A model generated the notes under the pieces. The model ran no database searches and was not told the origin of the DNA. It saw nothing but the letters and a program-made list of their open reading frames with translations. A DNA stretch of 64,000 nucleotides, from contig NZ_LN907858.1 in NCBI RefSeq assembly GCF_001460635.1, forward strand, positions 1,240,001 through 1,304,000. The letters are read 5' to 3'. Below are positions 47,276 to 56,689 of the stretch, one piece after another. This DNA comes from Helicobacter typhlonius (GTDB lineage Bacteria > Campylobacterota > Campylobacteria > Campylobacterales > Helicobacteraceae). The position numbers and the translations under genes were made by a program. Every line of letters starts with the position of its first letter. The stretch's first letter is position 1.

Positions 47276-48283
47276 TTACCTCTCACTTAGAATCTTCATC
47301 TTGCCATTTTCTACGACTACATACATATCTTTCTTGCCATTTGAGTTAAAGCTTGGTTTGCCATTGAGAAATGCCTTATAATCCTGCATAAAGCTTATGC
47401 GATACATATTGCGGTGCTCCTCATTTGGATAAATCGAAACATTTATATGTGAAATGTGTATGCTCTTGCTCTCATTCTTAGCAAAAATAAGCCTTTTATG
47501 CTCCTTAAATGCCTTGAAGCTCATACCATCTGGGCGATAGAAATTCTGCTCATCATAAAAGCTTAAATAAGTTTGCAAGTCGCTTTTTTGCCACACATTT
47601 TTCCATTGATACAAACTAGAGAGCACAATAGCAAGTTCATCGGTATTTGTTGGCTTAAACTTATCCTCATAAGTAATTAACATCGTTTTTTGCCAATCAA
47701 TAAGCTTGTCATATTTTTTTAGAATCTCATTATCAATGGCGATACACCCGCGCGTATTAAGCTCTTCCCTATCACCATTAAGTGGTAAGCCGTGTATCCA
47801 GATTCCCCCGCCTGTCTTTTTCAAAGATCTATCATACACATTAGGATAGCTTGTAGCAAATGCGAGTGGTCCATAATATTGATCTAACCCCGTTAAACGC
47901 GCGTTCAAATCATATGAGCCAATGGGTGTGGTTAAATCGCCCTCTTTTTTCTTATTCCCCTTACCCTTTGCCACAAGCGCACTTGAAGTGCCAAGCTCCT
48001 TTAGCTTTGCATTTTGCAATTCGTAAAGAGTGAGTGAGGGCATACTCTTGTTTGATACAAACAAAAATTTCATATCCTCAAAATATCCATATTCTGTGCT
48101 ATTGTCCTTCAAATATTCCGCCCAATACTCCTTGTTGAGCAGATATTCCTCGAGTATGCCTTCCACCGCTCCTATACCATTTTTTTTGTATTCATTGACA
48201 AGCTTTAGCATTTGCGCATCAATACCAAACACGCTTGAGAACCCCACAGCTACGCACAAGAGCCATTTTACTAATGCATTCAT
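47276..48283 (-). CDS. csd6: Csd6-like L,D-carboxypeptidase/transpeptidase (YkuD fold)
   Basis: The 335-residue protein has a signal peptide (MNALVKWLLCVAVGFSSVFG), a YkuD catalytic domain with IWIHGLPLNGDREELNTRGCIAI near residue 160-182 (His and Cys of the active site) and a C-terminal NTF2-like domain (near 210-335, WKNVWQKSDLQTYLSFYDE). H. pylori Csd6 (HP0518) has the same layout, lies next to era, and trims tetrapeptides to tripeptides in peptidoglycan to keep the helical shape. The name is given by architecture and gene order. Confidence 0.88.
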   Translation of the reverse strand: MNALVKWLLCVAVGFSSVFGIDAQMLKLVNEYKKNGIGAVEGILEEYLLNKEYWAEYLKDNSTEYGYFEDMKFLFVSNKSMPSLTLYELQNAKLKELGTSSALVAKGKGNKKKEGDLTTPIGSYDLNARLTGLDQYYGPLAFATSYPNVYDRSLKKTGGGIWIHGLPLNGDREELNTRGCIAIDNEILKKYDKLIDWQKTMLITYEDKFKPTNTDELAIVLSSLYQWKNVWQKSDLQTYLSFYDEQNFYRPDGMSFKAFKEHKRLIFAKNESKSIHISHINVSIYPNEEHRNMYRISFMQDYKAFLNGKPSFNSNGKKDMYVVVENGKMKILSER

Positions 48284-48304
48284 TCTTCACTACTCCTTTT
48301 TGCA

Positions 48305-49258
48305 TTATTCATTAAAATCATATCCAATTTTTTTCAACACATCTTTTTGTTTGCTCCAGCCTTTTTGCACTACCACATCAAGCTGTAAAAACACATTCTT
48401 GCCACTAAAAACCTGCATTTTTTCTCTCGCACCTATGCCTATGCGTTTGATGCTTGAGCCCTCCTTGCCAATCACAACCGCCTTTTGACTATGCTTTTCT
48501 ACAATGATATGCGCGTGGATTCTATCAAGCTTTTGATTTTCTTTGAAGCTTTTTATCAGCACATCGGCTTCATATGGAATCTCATCGCTAAGATTCTCAA
48601 AAAGACTTTCCCGTATCATTTCTTTATAAATTTCTTTAAGATTTACAGGTGTAAGTAACTCTTCATCATAAAAAAATGGCGCAAAAGGTAAGTGCATAGC
48701 GACTTGACGCAAAATATAATCCCTATCAAATCCCTTTTTCACGCTTATAGGGATGAGCTCAAGAAAATACGTATCATAGGCTTGATACTGCGCGATTTTT
48801 AGCAAAAGCTGCTCCTTACTACAAGTATCACTTTTTGTTAAAAGCAGTATGTGTGCCAAACCACCACTTAGGCGCAAAAATTCCTCATAATGCGCCACCT
48901 CATCGCTCACAGGCGCGAGATAAAGTGCCAAATCACAATCCCCCATAGCCTTTAGGGCTTGTGAAAGCATATACTGATTCAAAAGCTTTTCATTATGATG
49001 AATACCCGGCGTATCCACAAACACAATCTGTGCGTGCAATGGAGGATATGGCACAATCATTTGCATTTGTTTGCGCGTGGCATTTGCCTTGTGTGATACA
49101 AGCGCAATCCTCTCTCCCAAAAGTGCATTAAGCAAAGTAGATTTTCCCGCATTTGGTCTGCCCAGTGTAGCGACAAACCCCGCACGAGTATGCGAATCCT
49201 GTGCCTTATGCTTTGGTAGAGGCTCTAGCGTAGGTTTTGAAGTATGTGTGGATTCCAT
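48305..49258 (-). CDS. era: GTPase Era
   Basis: The 317-residue GTPase has G1 GRPNAGKST near residue 33, G3 DTPG near 83, G4 TKSD near 145 and a C-terminal KH domain with VVIGKEGSSIKRIG near 275. It binds 16S rRNA and helps 30S maturation. Compared with the H. pylori protein, about 20 extra polar residues precede the G domain, so a start further in (before AGFVATLGRP) is possible, but no ATG exists there. It lies five bases after hslU. Confidence 0.94.
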   Translation of the reverse strand: MESTHTSKPTLEPLPKHKAQDSHTRAGFVATLGRPNAGKSTLLNALLGERIALVSHKANATRKQMQMIVPYPPLHAQIVFVDTPGIHHNEKLLNQYMLSQALKAMGDCDLALYLAPVSDEVAHYEEFLRLSGGLAHILLLTKSDTCSKEQLLLKIAQYQAYDTYFLELIPISVKKGFDRDYILRQVAMHLPFAPFFYDEELLTPVNLKEIYKEMIRESLFENLSDEIPYEADVLIKSFKENQKLDRIHAHIIVEKHSQKAVVIGKEGSSIKRIGIGAREKMQVFSGKNVFLQLDVVVQKGWSKQKDVLKKIGYDFNE

Positions 49259-49263
49259 AGATT

Positions 49264-50592
49264 CTAAAGTATATATCGCGCTAAATCAACATTCTCTACC
49301 AAATCCGCCAACGCCTCACGCACCATTTCACCACTTATCTCTACTTCCTTGCCCCTGTATTTATCCACATCAAAGCTAATATCCTCCAAAACTCGCTCTA
49401 TGGTCGTGTGTAGTCGCCTTGCACCAATATCCTCTGTGCGCTCATTTGCATTATGTGAAAGCCGAGCCAACTCTCTAATCGCCTCATCGCTAAATTCAAG
49501 ACATATATCCTCTGTATCAAGTAAAAGCTGATATTGCCGCAAAAGAGAACTTTTTGTTTGGGTGAGGATTCTATATAAACTCTCCTCATCAAGTGTGCTT
49601 AGCTCCACGCGCAATGGAAATCTTCCCTGCAACTCCGGGATTAAATCACTCGGTTTGCTAAAATGAAACGCTCCCGCCGCGATGAATAAAATATAATCTG
49701 TCTTAATCTGCCCATATTTAGTATTGACGACACTTCCCTCTACGATAGGGAGCAAATCCCGCTGTACACCCTCTTTGCTAGGGTCTTGCCTTGAGCTATC
49801 TTTATGCCCAAGTGCCACCTTATCAATTTCATCGATAAAAATCACACCGCTTTGCTCTGCTCTCCTTAGCCCCTCCGAGCGGATATTCTCCGTGTCAAGC
49901 ACAGATTCTGTTGCTTCATTTGTGAGGGCTTCTTTCGCCTCTTTCACACTCATTTCTTTCTTAACTTTATCTTGCGTAACATTGAGCACTTTGAATATAG
50001 ATTCTTGCATTTTAACCATATCCGGTGGGAGATTATCATCACTGATATTTTGTTTTTTGCTTATCTCCACTTCTATCATCAAGTCATCGACTTCACCCTT
50101 AATTACGCGCTGCTTCATTTTCGCAAAACTTATATCATACTCGCTTTTTTTCGCATCACTCGCGCCGCTTGGCAATGGTGGGAGCAGTTTTTGAGTAATT
50201 TTTTCGATGATATAGTCATTAATTTGCGCCTGTGCTTTTTGTCTATGCTCATTTTCGACAAGATTTACACTTGCAAGGACCAAATCCCTTACCATAGATT
50301 CTACATCTCGACCCACAAAACCCACTTCTGTGTATTTACTCGCCTCAACCTTCACAAAGGGCAATCCCATCATTTTTGCCATTCGTCTTGCAATTTCTGT
50401 CTTACCCACACCTGTTGAGCCAATCATAAGAATATTTTTTGGCGTAATCTCCTCCTGCACCTCTTTATCGAGCTTCATTCTTCTATAACGATTTCGTAAA
50501 GCAATGGCAACTGCCTTTTTTGCCTCATACTGACCGATGATGTAGCCATCAAGGTAGCTTACAATTTCTTTTGGTGTCATATTTTCTTTCAT
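49264..50592 (-). CDS. hslU: HslU, ATPase subunit of the HslUV protease
   Basis: The 442-residue AAA+ protein starts MKENMTPKEIVSYLDGYIIGQ, has Walker A GSTGVGKTEIARRMA near residue 57, the pore motif GFVGRDVES near 88 and Walker B IFIDEIDK near 250, and ends in the LARYIL tail that inserts into HslV. ATG at 50592 with GGAG upstream is preferred over a GTG two codons before. It unfolds substrates and feeds them to HslV, encoded just upstream. Confidence 0.96.
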   Translation of the reverse strand: MKENMTPKEIVSYLDGYIIGQYEAKKAVAIALRNRYRRMKLDKEVQEEITPKNILMIGSTGVGKTEIARRMAKMMGLPFVKVEASKYTEVGFVGRDVESMVRDLVLASVNLVENEHRQKAQAQINDYIIEKITQKLLPPLPSGASDAKKSEYDISFAKMKQRVIKGEVDDLMIEVEISKKQNISDDNLPPDMVKMQESIFKVLNVTQDKVKKEMSVKEAKEALTNEATESVLDTENIRSEGLRRAEQSGVIFIDEIDKVALGHKDSSRQDPSKEGVQRDLLPIVEGSVVNTKYGQIKTDYILFIAAGAFHFSKPSDLIPELQGRFPLRVELSTLDEESLYRILTQTKSSLLRQYQLLLDTEDICLEFSDEAIRELARLSHNANERTEDIGARRLHTTIERVLEDISFDVDKYRGKEVEISGEMVREALADLVENVDLARYIL

Positions 50593-50604
50593 ATACACTC
50601 CATT

Positions 50605-51147
50605 TTATAATTCCAAAATCTTAATCTGCGTATTTGTATAAATACATATCTCCCCTGCGATACGCAAAGATTGCTCAACAAGCTCCTTTGGTGCTAAATT
50701 GCTATGTGCATTTAATGCCCGAGCCGCACTTAATGCGTAATTCCCACCACTGCCGATAGCAGCGATTTGTCCATCTTCTGGCTCTACCACATCGCCACTT
50801 CCGCTTAAAATAAAGATATGCTCTTTATTAAGCACTATCATCATCGCTTCTAATTTACGCAGATATTTATCGCTTCGCCACTGCTTTGCAAACTCCATTA
50901 CACTACGCACCAAGTCGCCCTTGCGCCCTTCCAAAATGCGCTCAAATGTATCAAAGAGGCTAAACGCATCGGCGGTGCTTCCAGCAAACCCACTAAGAAT
51001 TTGCCCATTGTAAAGGGTGCGGATTTTTGTCGCATTCCCTTTTAATACACAATTTCCAAAGGTTACCTGCCCGTCTCCGCCAATAATTGCGCATTGTTTG
51101 CCATTATATTCGCCCCGAAAGCCAAGTATGGTGGTCGCCTCAAACAT
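50605..51147 (-). CDS. hslV: HslV, protease subunit of the HslUV complex
   Basis: The 180-residue proteasome-like subunit starts [20 protein letters not shown]; removal of the first residues exposes the catalytic Thr of [14 protein letters not shown] and [15 protein letters not shown] are family landmarks. It lies between rplI (2 bp) and hslU (12 bp). Confidence 0.96.
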   Translation of the reverse strand: MFEATTILGFRGEYNGKQCAIIGGDGQVTFGNCVLKGNATKIRTLYNGQILSGFAGSTADAFSLFDTFERILEGRKGDLVRSVMEFAKQWRSDKYLRKLEAMMIVLNKEHIFILSGSGDVVEPEDGQIAAIGSGGNYALSAARALNAHSNLAPKELVEQSLRIAGEICIYTNTQIKILEL

Positions 51148-51149
51148 AT

Positions 51150-51599
51150 TTATTCCTTAATGGATTTTATTGTAAGCTTGAGAGTTGCATTGATACTATG
51201 CCCCAATTTTACTTGCACTTCAAATTCCCCTGTGTGCTTTATGGCTTGAGGTATGTCAATATGCTTTTTATCAATCTCTATCTTGTGTTCGCTCAAAACC
51301 ACAGCAATCTCATCTTTAGTAATTGAGCCAAAAAGCGTATCGTTCGCACCCACTTTTTTATGCAAAGTGAGTTTTAAAGATTCTATACTTTGTTTAAGTT
51401 GCTTGAGTTCTGCAATCTCTAGTGCCTCTATTTCTTGCTGTTTTTTGATTTGTGCTTTATATTTGTTTATTACCTCATTTGTTGCGCGCTGTGCCTTACC
51501 CTTAGCAATAAGAAAATTTTGACCATAGCCATCTTTTACCTCAACAATTTCTCCTTTTTTGCCACAACCCTGCACATTTTCTAAAAGCAAAACTTTCAT
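51150..51599 (-). CDS. rplI: 50S ribosomal protein L9
   Basis: The 149-residue protein has [30 protein letters not shown], split here as N-terminal domain residues 1-30, a long connecting helix (about 40-75) and the C-terminal domain. L9 lies at the base of the L1 stalk and limits frameshifting. It is the first gene of rplI-hslV-hslU-era-csd6, which is the H. pylori order HP0514-HP0518. Confidence 0.96.
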   Translation of the reverse strand: MKVLLLENVQGCGKKGEIVEVKDGYGQNFLIAKGKAQRATNEVINKYKAQIKKQQEIEALEIAELKQLKQSIESLKLTLHKKVGANDTLFGSITKDEIAVVLSEHKIEIDKKHIDIPQAIKHTGEFEVQVKLGHSINATLKLTIKSIKE

Positions 51600-51653
51600 A
51601 TTTTCTCCATTTTGTTATAATGGGCGAAATTATAACTCAAAGTAGCCACATTT

Positions 51654-52370
51654 ATGTTAAACATACTGCAAAAAACTTATCCAAATGCCCTATCAATCCA
51701 CATTCAACACAAAAATATAGCCTACCCGCGCATTGTGATTAAAAACAATCTCTCTATGTATGTGCGCGTGCCACTACATTTTTCACATACGCGTTTGCTC
51801 GACTTTGTGATGAATAATCACTTGTGGATAGAATCCACACTGCATAAACTTAAAAACAATCGTATCAATTTACAAACTTGCCTAGAAAATCACAACAATC
51901 AAATACTTATTTTTGGCAAATGGTATAAATTGCATCAAATCCACACCTTATCCCCTCAAGCACTCAATTTAAGCCCCAACACATTAGATTCTATCCCAAA
52001 GACTTCTTCACTACAAGCAAGGCTTAAGGCTTTACTTTTTGCCTACATTGGCATCAAGGTAGATTCACAAGCAATGCTTATGGGCTTAGAATATCGCTCG
52101 GTGAAAATCACTCAAGCCCTATCACGCTTTGGGAGTTGTAGCGGTAAAAACCGCCTCTGCTTTTCCTTTATGCTAATTTTTGCCAAACAGACATTAATTG
52201 ATTATGTGATTATCCACGAACTAGCCCATATCGTGCATAAAAATCACTCTAAAGCTTTTTGGAATCTTGTGATACAATACTGCCCTGATGCCAAAATATT
52301 GCGCGAAAATTTGCGACAAGAGGCTAGAATCTACCCCGCACTTTTACAATATCTAAAGGAGCTAGAATGA
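51654..52370 (+). CDS. YgjP-like (DUF45/WLM) metallopeptidase-fold protein
   Basis: The 238-residue protein has the C-terminal zinc motif VIIHELAHIVHKNHSKAFWNLV near residue 183 (HExxH with a third His) and a preceding SRFGSCSGKNRLCFSF, both typical of the YgjP/DUF45 family (usually WGSC). Members accompany restriction systems or stand alone, and a nucleic-acid or protease role has been proposed but is not established. It diverges from rplI and overlaps the next gene by 4 bp. Confidence 0.8.
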   Translation: MLNILQKTYPNALSIHIQHKNIAYPRIVIKNNLSMYVRVPLHFSHTRLLDFVMNNHLWIESTLHKLKNNRINLQTCLENHNNQILIFGKWYKLHQIHTLSPQALNLSPNTLDSIPKTSSLQARLKALLFAYIGIKVDSQAMLMGLEYRSVKITQALSRFGSCSGKNRLCFSFMLIFAKQTLIDYVIIHELAHIVHKNHSKAFWNLVIQYCPDAKILRENLRQEARIYPALLQYLKELE

Positions 52371-52693
52371 AGAATATTCTATGGAGTGTATGTATAGCTG
52401 CGAATCTATTTGCCGGAGAATGGGTGATGTTTTCAGATGGCAAAGACACCTATATCTACTCGCAAAATAGCGGAGAGATTTATATTCGTCATCATTTGGG
52501 TAAGAAAAATTATGAAGATATATTTGTCAAAATGCCCCGCGGTATGCTTCCTAATGAGATAAATAAAAATCAAGCAGCCACTGCACCCACCACACCAATG
52601 GCACCCACTAAACCAAACACAAATGCACTTAAAGATTTTCAGCTCGAGGCACTCAAAAAATCCCAAGAGATACTACACTCTGCTATTGAGTAG
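52367..52693 (+). CDS. small exported hypothetical protein
   Basis: The 108-residue product has a signal peptide (MKNILWSVCIAANLFAGEW), a short beta-rich middle (DGKDTYIYSQNSGEIYIRHHL), a Pro/Thr/Ala-rich stretch near residue 70-88 and a charged helix at the end. It is presumably periplasmic. The start overlaps the previous gene by 4 bp, so the two are co-translated, and its 3' end overlaps the convergent hisG by 11 bp. The family is not recognised. Confidence 0.7.
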   Translation: MKNILWSVCIAANLFAGEWVMFSDGKDTYIYSQNSGEIYIRHHLGKKNYEDIFVKMPRGMLPNEINKNQAATAPTTPMAPTKPNTNALKDFQLEALKKSQEILHSAIE

Positions 52694-53300
52694 CTGTAAT
52701 TTTTTTAAGCTCATTATAGAGAGCTAGAATCTGCTCCTTCTTTTCATAAAAGCTATTGTTATTAACCACAAGATACGCACTAGATTCCATAATCACTTCA
52801 TCAATTTTAAGATTATTTTGCGCCATAGTGCTGCCAGTCTCCACAATATCTACAATCGCATCGCTTAAACCCACAAGCGGGGCTAACTCAATCGAACCAT
52901 AGAGTTTCAAAGATTCGATAGACACAGCTTTGTTTGCAAAATATTTGCGCGTGATATTTGGCATTTTTGTCGCAATCTTTAACTTTGGCTTTTGATAATC
53001 TAGACTCTTTCCTACAGGTGAGCCAACCACAACCTTACACTTGCCAAAGCCAAGATTCAAAAGCCGCACGATATTAGCCTCTTGCTCCTCAATCACATCT
53101 AGTCCCACAATCCCCACATCAGCCGCCTGATGAAAGACATAGGTCGGCACATCTTGACTACGTACAAGCAAAAAAGTAAAATCATTATGTTCTAAAATTA
53201 ATTTCCTATCGTCAAAAACAAAATTCCCACTATAAAGTCGTTCAAATAATGCTAAACTCTCTTGTGCTATGCGCCCTTTAGGCAAGGCTATTTTTATCAT
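52683..53300 (-). CDS. hisG: ATP phosphoribosyltransferase, short form
   Basis: The 205-residue enzyme starts the histidine pathway by joining ATP and PRPP. The start ALPKGRIAQESLALFERL, the DVGIVGLDVIEE near residue 80 and the PRPP loop DIVETGSTMAQNNL near 149 are diagnostic. It lacks the C-terminal regulatory domain of the 300-residue form, so it should need HisZ, which is not in this window. No other his gene is near. H. pylori lacks histidine synthesis, so this separates the organism from it. Confidence 0.93.
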   Translation of the reverse strand: MIKIALPKGRIAQESLALFERLYSGNFVFDDRKLILEHNDFTFLLVRSQDVPTYVFHQAADVGIVGLDVIEEQEANIVRLLNLGFGKCKVVVGSPVGKSLDYQKPKLKIATKMPNITRKYFANKAVSIESLKLYGSIELAPLVGLSDAIVDIVETGSTMAQNNLKIDEVIMESSAYLVVNNNSFYEKKEQILALYNELKKITATQ

Positions 53301-53353
53301 TTTTCTCTCCTTTCTCTTTTAGAATCTTCCAAATTTTTTAAAGTCTAATTCGC

Positions 53354-53974
53354 TCATATATGCTTTTGTAAGACTTTTTGCATACCCTTAAACACGAGCG
53401 TATTATCATAAATTGCGTTTTCAAAAAAACGTGCAAAAAACTTGCCATCACCCCCTGTGAAATACAATTTCTTTGTGCGTGAGGTATTTTTAATCATTAA
53501 AACCACGCTTTTAAGCACACCAAAACTTATGGCATCTGTCGTGTTTTGAGGGAGATTTGCTAGATTCACAGCCATTTCTATACTGCGGTCTAACACGGGC
53601 GAAATCTCCGCATACATCTTTCTATATGCCTCCAACCCGGGCATAATATAGCCACCGATATGTATGCCTGAATCCATCACATCAATCGTCATCGCGCTAC
53701 CCGCGTCAATAATCACTCCATCATCAATCGCCCTGCACGCTGCCTTTCTATCCACGCCTAAGCCTGCATATCCGCTCTCTACCTCAATATGCCCACCTAC
53801 ATTTATACAATAGGGGTGCGAGGCAAGCAGACAGCGCTCAAATCGCTCATTCACGCTAATATAATAAATAGGAATATCGCTTCTTTTTTTTGTGAGCGAA
53901 TATGGCTTTTCTTTCCATATCTTGCCATTATGGTAAAAATGCAAAAAAGTATTGCCTATATCACACAGAAGCAT
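53354..53974 (-). CDS. coaX: type III pantothenate kinase
   Basis: The 206-residue protein is an ASKHA-fold kinase: LLCDIGNTFLHFYHNG at the start, GVDRKAACRA near residue 73 and DAGSAMTIDVMD near 93. It phosphorylates pantothenate in the first step of CoA synthesis and needs a monovalent cation. It is shorter than the usual 250 residues, as in H. pylori. It starts two bases after the lipoprotein stop. Confidence 0.92.
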   Translation of the reverse strand: MLLCDIGNTFLHFYHNGKIWKEKPYSLTKKRSDIPIYYISVNERFERCLLASHPYCINVGGHIEVESGYAGLGVDRKAACRAIDDGVIIDAGSAMTIDVMDSGIHIGGYIMPGLEAYRKMYAEISPVLDRSIEMAVNLANLPQNTTDAISFGVLKSVVLMIKNTSRTKKLYFTGGDGKFFARFFENAIYDNTLVFKGMQKVLQKHI

Positions 53975-53976
53975 TA

Positions 53977-55002
53977 TTAAAACCTCTTATATACTTTATC
54001 ATAAAATATCGTATTTCGATTATAAAAAAGGCTTTTTTTCTTAGACAGATTATGCTTATATACCATAGGGGCAAAATCATCGAAACTTAAAGCGATGAGA
54101 TAACCACCCTTTTCGAGCGTATAAAGCGTATTGTCTGCAATCACAATGCCACTTAGCACCGCAAAAGGCAGTCGCACCTTACGCAAGAGTTTCAAAGTAT
54201 GATCAAACTCTAAAATCTCCCCCTCAATGCTAAGCACATATACCTTATTATCATAAAACAACACATCACGCGAATCTATATCATATTTAAAGCTCCTATC
54301 ATCGATAATCGCACTCACTCTCTTTGCAGTCGCCGCCAAGAGATAATTATCTTTCGCATACATATAAATCACATTACTAAAAAACTTGTCACTTACGATT
54401 AAAATATCTTTAATAATCTTATTTTGTGCCTTATCATAGACAAGAATCTTTCCTTCCAAATCAGGAAAAATAACATACTTATCGCCAATTTGCGGTGAAG
54501 CAATATAGGAGTTTATCGCTAGGACAGGCGAAAGTTTTTGAGAGAAAAGATCTTTTTTTTGTGCTATATCATAATAAACTATGGTGTTATCAATCAGCAC
54601 CAAGGCAAGTTCATTACCCTTAATATCAGCAGAGAGCGCACATTTATCAAAAGGTATGCTTTGTAAAAAATCGTGTGCAGATTCCATAATCAAAATTTCC
54701 CCACACCCCTTTTGCAACACATAAGTGTTTTTATCCTCTGCTAAAAATTTATGATTAGATTCCAAAATAATAGGTGTGATGCCACGTGTATAGCTCACTA
54801 GCGTATTGTCTTTAAGTATTGCGCCCTCACGCGTAGCACTCTTTATGGGTGCGCTCAACTTGTCGCTAAAATTTACCTTGCCACTAATGATTTTAGGCTC
54901 AAAATGTTTTTTCGAGCTACAACCAGATATGATGAAAGCGCACACGCAAGTGCAATAAATGAGATTTTTAAAAATCATATTTTTGATATATTTTTGCGAC
55001 AT
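53977..55002 (-). CDS. BamB-like beta-propeller lipoprotein, function inferred
   Basis: The 341-residue protein has a signal ending in a lipobox (FIISGCSSKK, Cys near residue 28) and then repeated beta-strand units such as NTLVSYTRG, NTIVYYDIAQKKDLF, GKILVYDKAQNKII, NKVYVLSIEGEILEFD and NTLYTLEKGGYLIAL, spaced about 40 residues apart, as in PQQ/BamB propellers. It follows a TPR-like single-helix protein that resembles YfgM, the E. coli neighbour of bamB. Outer-membrane protein assembly is therefore a reasonable hypothesis; overall identity to BamB looks low. The ATG at 55002 is used; one at 54978 would also give a leader. Confidence 0.65.
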   Translation of the reverse strand: MSQKYIKNMIFKNLIYCTCVCAFIISGCSSKKHFEPKIISGKVNFSDKLSAPIKSATREGAILKDNTLVSYTRGITPIILESNHKFLAEDKNTYVLQKGCGEILIMESAHDFLQSIPFDKCALSADIKGNELALVLIDNTIVYYDIAQKKDLFSQKLSPVLAINSYIASPQIGDKYVIFPDLEGKILVYDKAQNKIIKDILIVSDKFFSNVIYMYAKDNYLLAATAKRVSAIIDDRSFKYDIDSRDVLFYDNKVYVLSIEGEILEFDHTLKLLRKVRLPFAVLSGIVIADNTLYTLEKGGYLIALSFDDFAPMVYKHNLSKKKSLFYNRNTIFYDKVYKRF

Positions 55003-55005
55003 CAA

Positions 55006-55674
55006 TTACTCTCTTTTTGACGATACGCCCAAATGCTTTAGACTCACAGCCTCTGCCCAAAATAGGCTATTTTCAGGTATAAGCATAAGCTTTTGATGAG
55101 CCTCATCTGCTTTATTAAAAGTAAAAAGCAAATACGCTTCCTGTAAAAGGGCAAGATTTCTTAAACCCCTTAAACTCGTGTGCTCAAGCATTGCAACGCG
55201 ATTTTTCAAAGCTTCAGAATCTACATTAGAGCTTATCTCACCCGATGAAGCAGTATGAGATTCTACAAACGCGGTTGCTTGTAGAGAAGCTACCTCATAA
55301 GCAGCCAAGGAGCGCACAAAGGAATTATTAGAAATTGCTAACTCTTTGTAAGTCTCTATATCATTATCTGCATTAAAAAAGCGATACATATCATACAACT
55401 CCGGGCTTTTGTTTTTGAGCGTAGCTAATGCCTCCTCATCACTGCTATTGATGAGGATCTTTGCATACGCACTTGTCGCTTCATCTGCGCGTTTAGATTC
55501 TATATATCCGCTCACATACCAGCCTAAGAGCGCGCATACAGCAAGTGCAAAAATCGCTATGAAATACTTGCGATATCGCTTCCATAAAATCTCCAGCGCA
55601 AACGCACTCTCTAGAATCTTCTCATCTCTATCAAAAGATTCTTTGACATTTTTTAAATTTGATTGCAAACTCAT
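55006..55674 (-). CDS. YfgM-like membrane-anchored TPR protein
   Basis: The 222-residue protein has a cytoplasmic start, one membrane helix near residues 36-57 (YFIAIFALAVCALLGWYVSGYI) and a periplasmic helical part of TPR type (SAYAKILINSSDEEALATL, SFVRSLAAYEVASLQ, LRNLALLQEAYLLF). This topology matches E. coli YfgM, a partner of SecYEG and periplasmic chaperones. The next gene encodes a propeller lipoprotein (three bases away), as in yfgM-bamB. Length is close to that of YfgM (206). The role is inferred. Confidence 0.65.
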   Translation of the reverse strand: MSLQSNLKNVKESFDRDEKILESAFALEILWKRYRKYFIAIFALAVCALLGWYVSGYIESKRADEATSAYAKILINSSDEEALATLKNKSPELYDMYRFFNADNDIETYKELAISNNSFVRSLAAYEVASLQATAFVESHTASSGEISSNVDSEALKNRVAMLEHTSLRGLRNLALLQEAYLLFTFNKADEAHQKLMLIPENSLFWAEAVSLKHLGVSSKRE

Positions 55675-55689
55675 TTATTCTCCTTTATA

Positions 55690-56130
55690 TCACTTCACAC
55701 CAGAAGAGCCAAAGCCCCTGTCTCCGCGCTCACTTTCCTCTAGATTCTCCACTTCGATAAAAACCGCTTGAGTTACCTCGCTTATCACCGCTTGAGCAAT
55801 TCTATCACCCGCACAAATATGAAAATCCTCATCGGCGTGATTGACAAGAATTACCTTAATTTCTCCACGATAATCACTATCAATCGTGCCAGGGGTATTT
55901 AACACAGATATACCATTTTTGAGTGCCAAGCCACTGCGTGGGCGCACCTGCACTTCAAAGCCAGATTCTATTTCAAAAGCTAAGCCCGTTTCGATGAGTG
56001 CTCTACTTCTCGCACCCAATACAAAATCCTTGAGTGCGTGTAGATCAAAACCAGCAGCCTGTGCGCTTTGATAGCTTGGAATAATGGCTTTTTGATGAAG
56101 TTTTTTGATTTTGATATAAGCTTGTTTCAT
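55690..56130 (-). CDS. dut: dUTP diphosphatase
   Basis: The 146-residue trimeric dUTPase shows all five motifs: AGFDLHA near 23, RPRSGLALK near 62, GTIDSDYRGE near 78, GDRIAQAVI near 101 and the C-terminal RGDRGFGSSG near 134. It prevents uracil entering DNA and supplies dUMP. Its ATG overlaps the greA stop by one base (TGATG). Together with dcd it forms the dCTP-to-dUMP route. Confidence 0.96.
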   Translation of the reverse strand: MKQAYIKIKKLHQKAIIPSYQSAQAAGFDLHALKDFVLGARSRALIETGLAFEIESGFEVQVRPRSGLALKNGISVLNTPGTIDSDYRGEIKVILVNHADEDFHICAGDRIAQAVISEVTQAVFIEVENLEESERGDRGFGSSGVK

Positions 56131-56624
56131 CACTCACCTTTAAAATTAATCTCTCTATAAAAAACTTCTAAGATTTCAAATTCATTCTCACCACTCGGTA
56201 GCATTATACTTACCTCATCACCCTCTTTTTTGCCAATGAGAGCCTTTGCGATAGGTGAAGACACAGAGATAAGCCCCCTAGATGGGTCGCTCTCCATTGA
56301 GCCTACCAATGTATAGATAAACTCCTTGTCAGTATCAAGATTCACAATTTTCACACTTGAGCCAAAACTTACTTTGTCGTGTGGCAAACTCGCGGGATCA
56401 ATAATTTGCGCATTTGCCAACATCTGCCCTAACTCGTTTATACGCGCCTCAATAAAGGCTTGTTTCTCTCGTGCAGCGTGATATTCTGCATTTTCTTTTA
56501 AATCCCCGTGGCTTCGTGCTACATCGATTTCCACCACGATACGCGGACGCTCCACTTCTTTAAGATTCTTAAGCTCTGCGCACAGCTTCTCATAGCCATA
56601 ATTCGTCATTGGTTCTGTCGCCAT
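56130..56624 (-). CDS. greA: transcription elongation factor GreA
   Basis: The 164-residue protein has the N-terminal coiled coil (VEIDVARSHGDLKENAEYHAAREKQ, split near residues 31-55, which places the acidic tip in the RNA polymerase channel) and the C-terminal FKBP-like domain ending in ISVSSPIAKALIGKKEGDEV. It rescues backtracked polymerase. I use the ATG at 56624 after GGGAGGAG; a TTG four codons earlier is within that ribosome site. Confidence 0.95.
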   Translation of the reverse strand: MATEPMTNYGYEKLCAELKNLKEVERPRIVVEIDVARSHGDLKENAEYHAAREKQAFIEARINELGQMLANAQIIDPASLPHDKVSFGSSVKIVNLDTDKEFIYTLVGSMESDPSRGLISVSSPIAKALIGKKEGDEVSIMLPSGENEFEILEVFYREINFKGE

Positions 56625-56689
56625 TACTCCTCCCAAAAATCATAATTTACAATAAACCTACCATTTTAGCTAAAGTAAAAAAACAAGGG

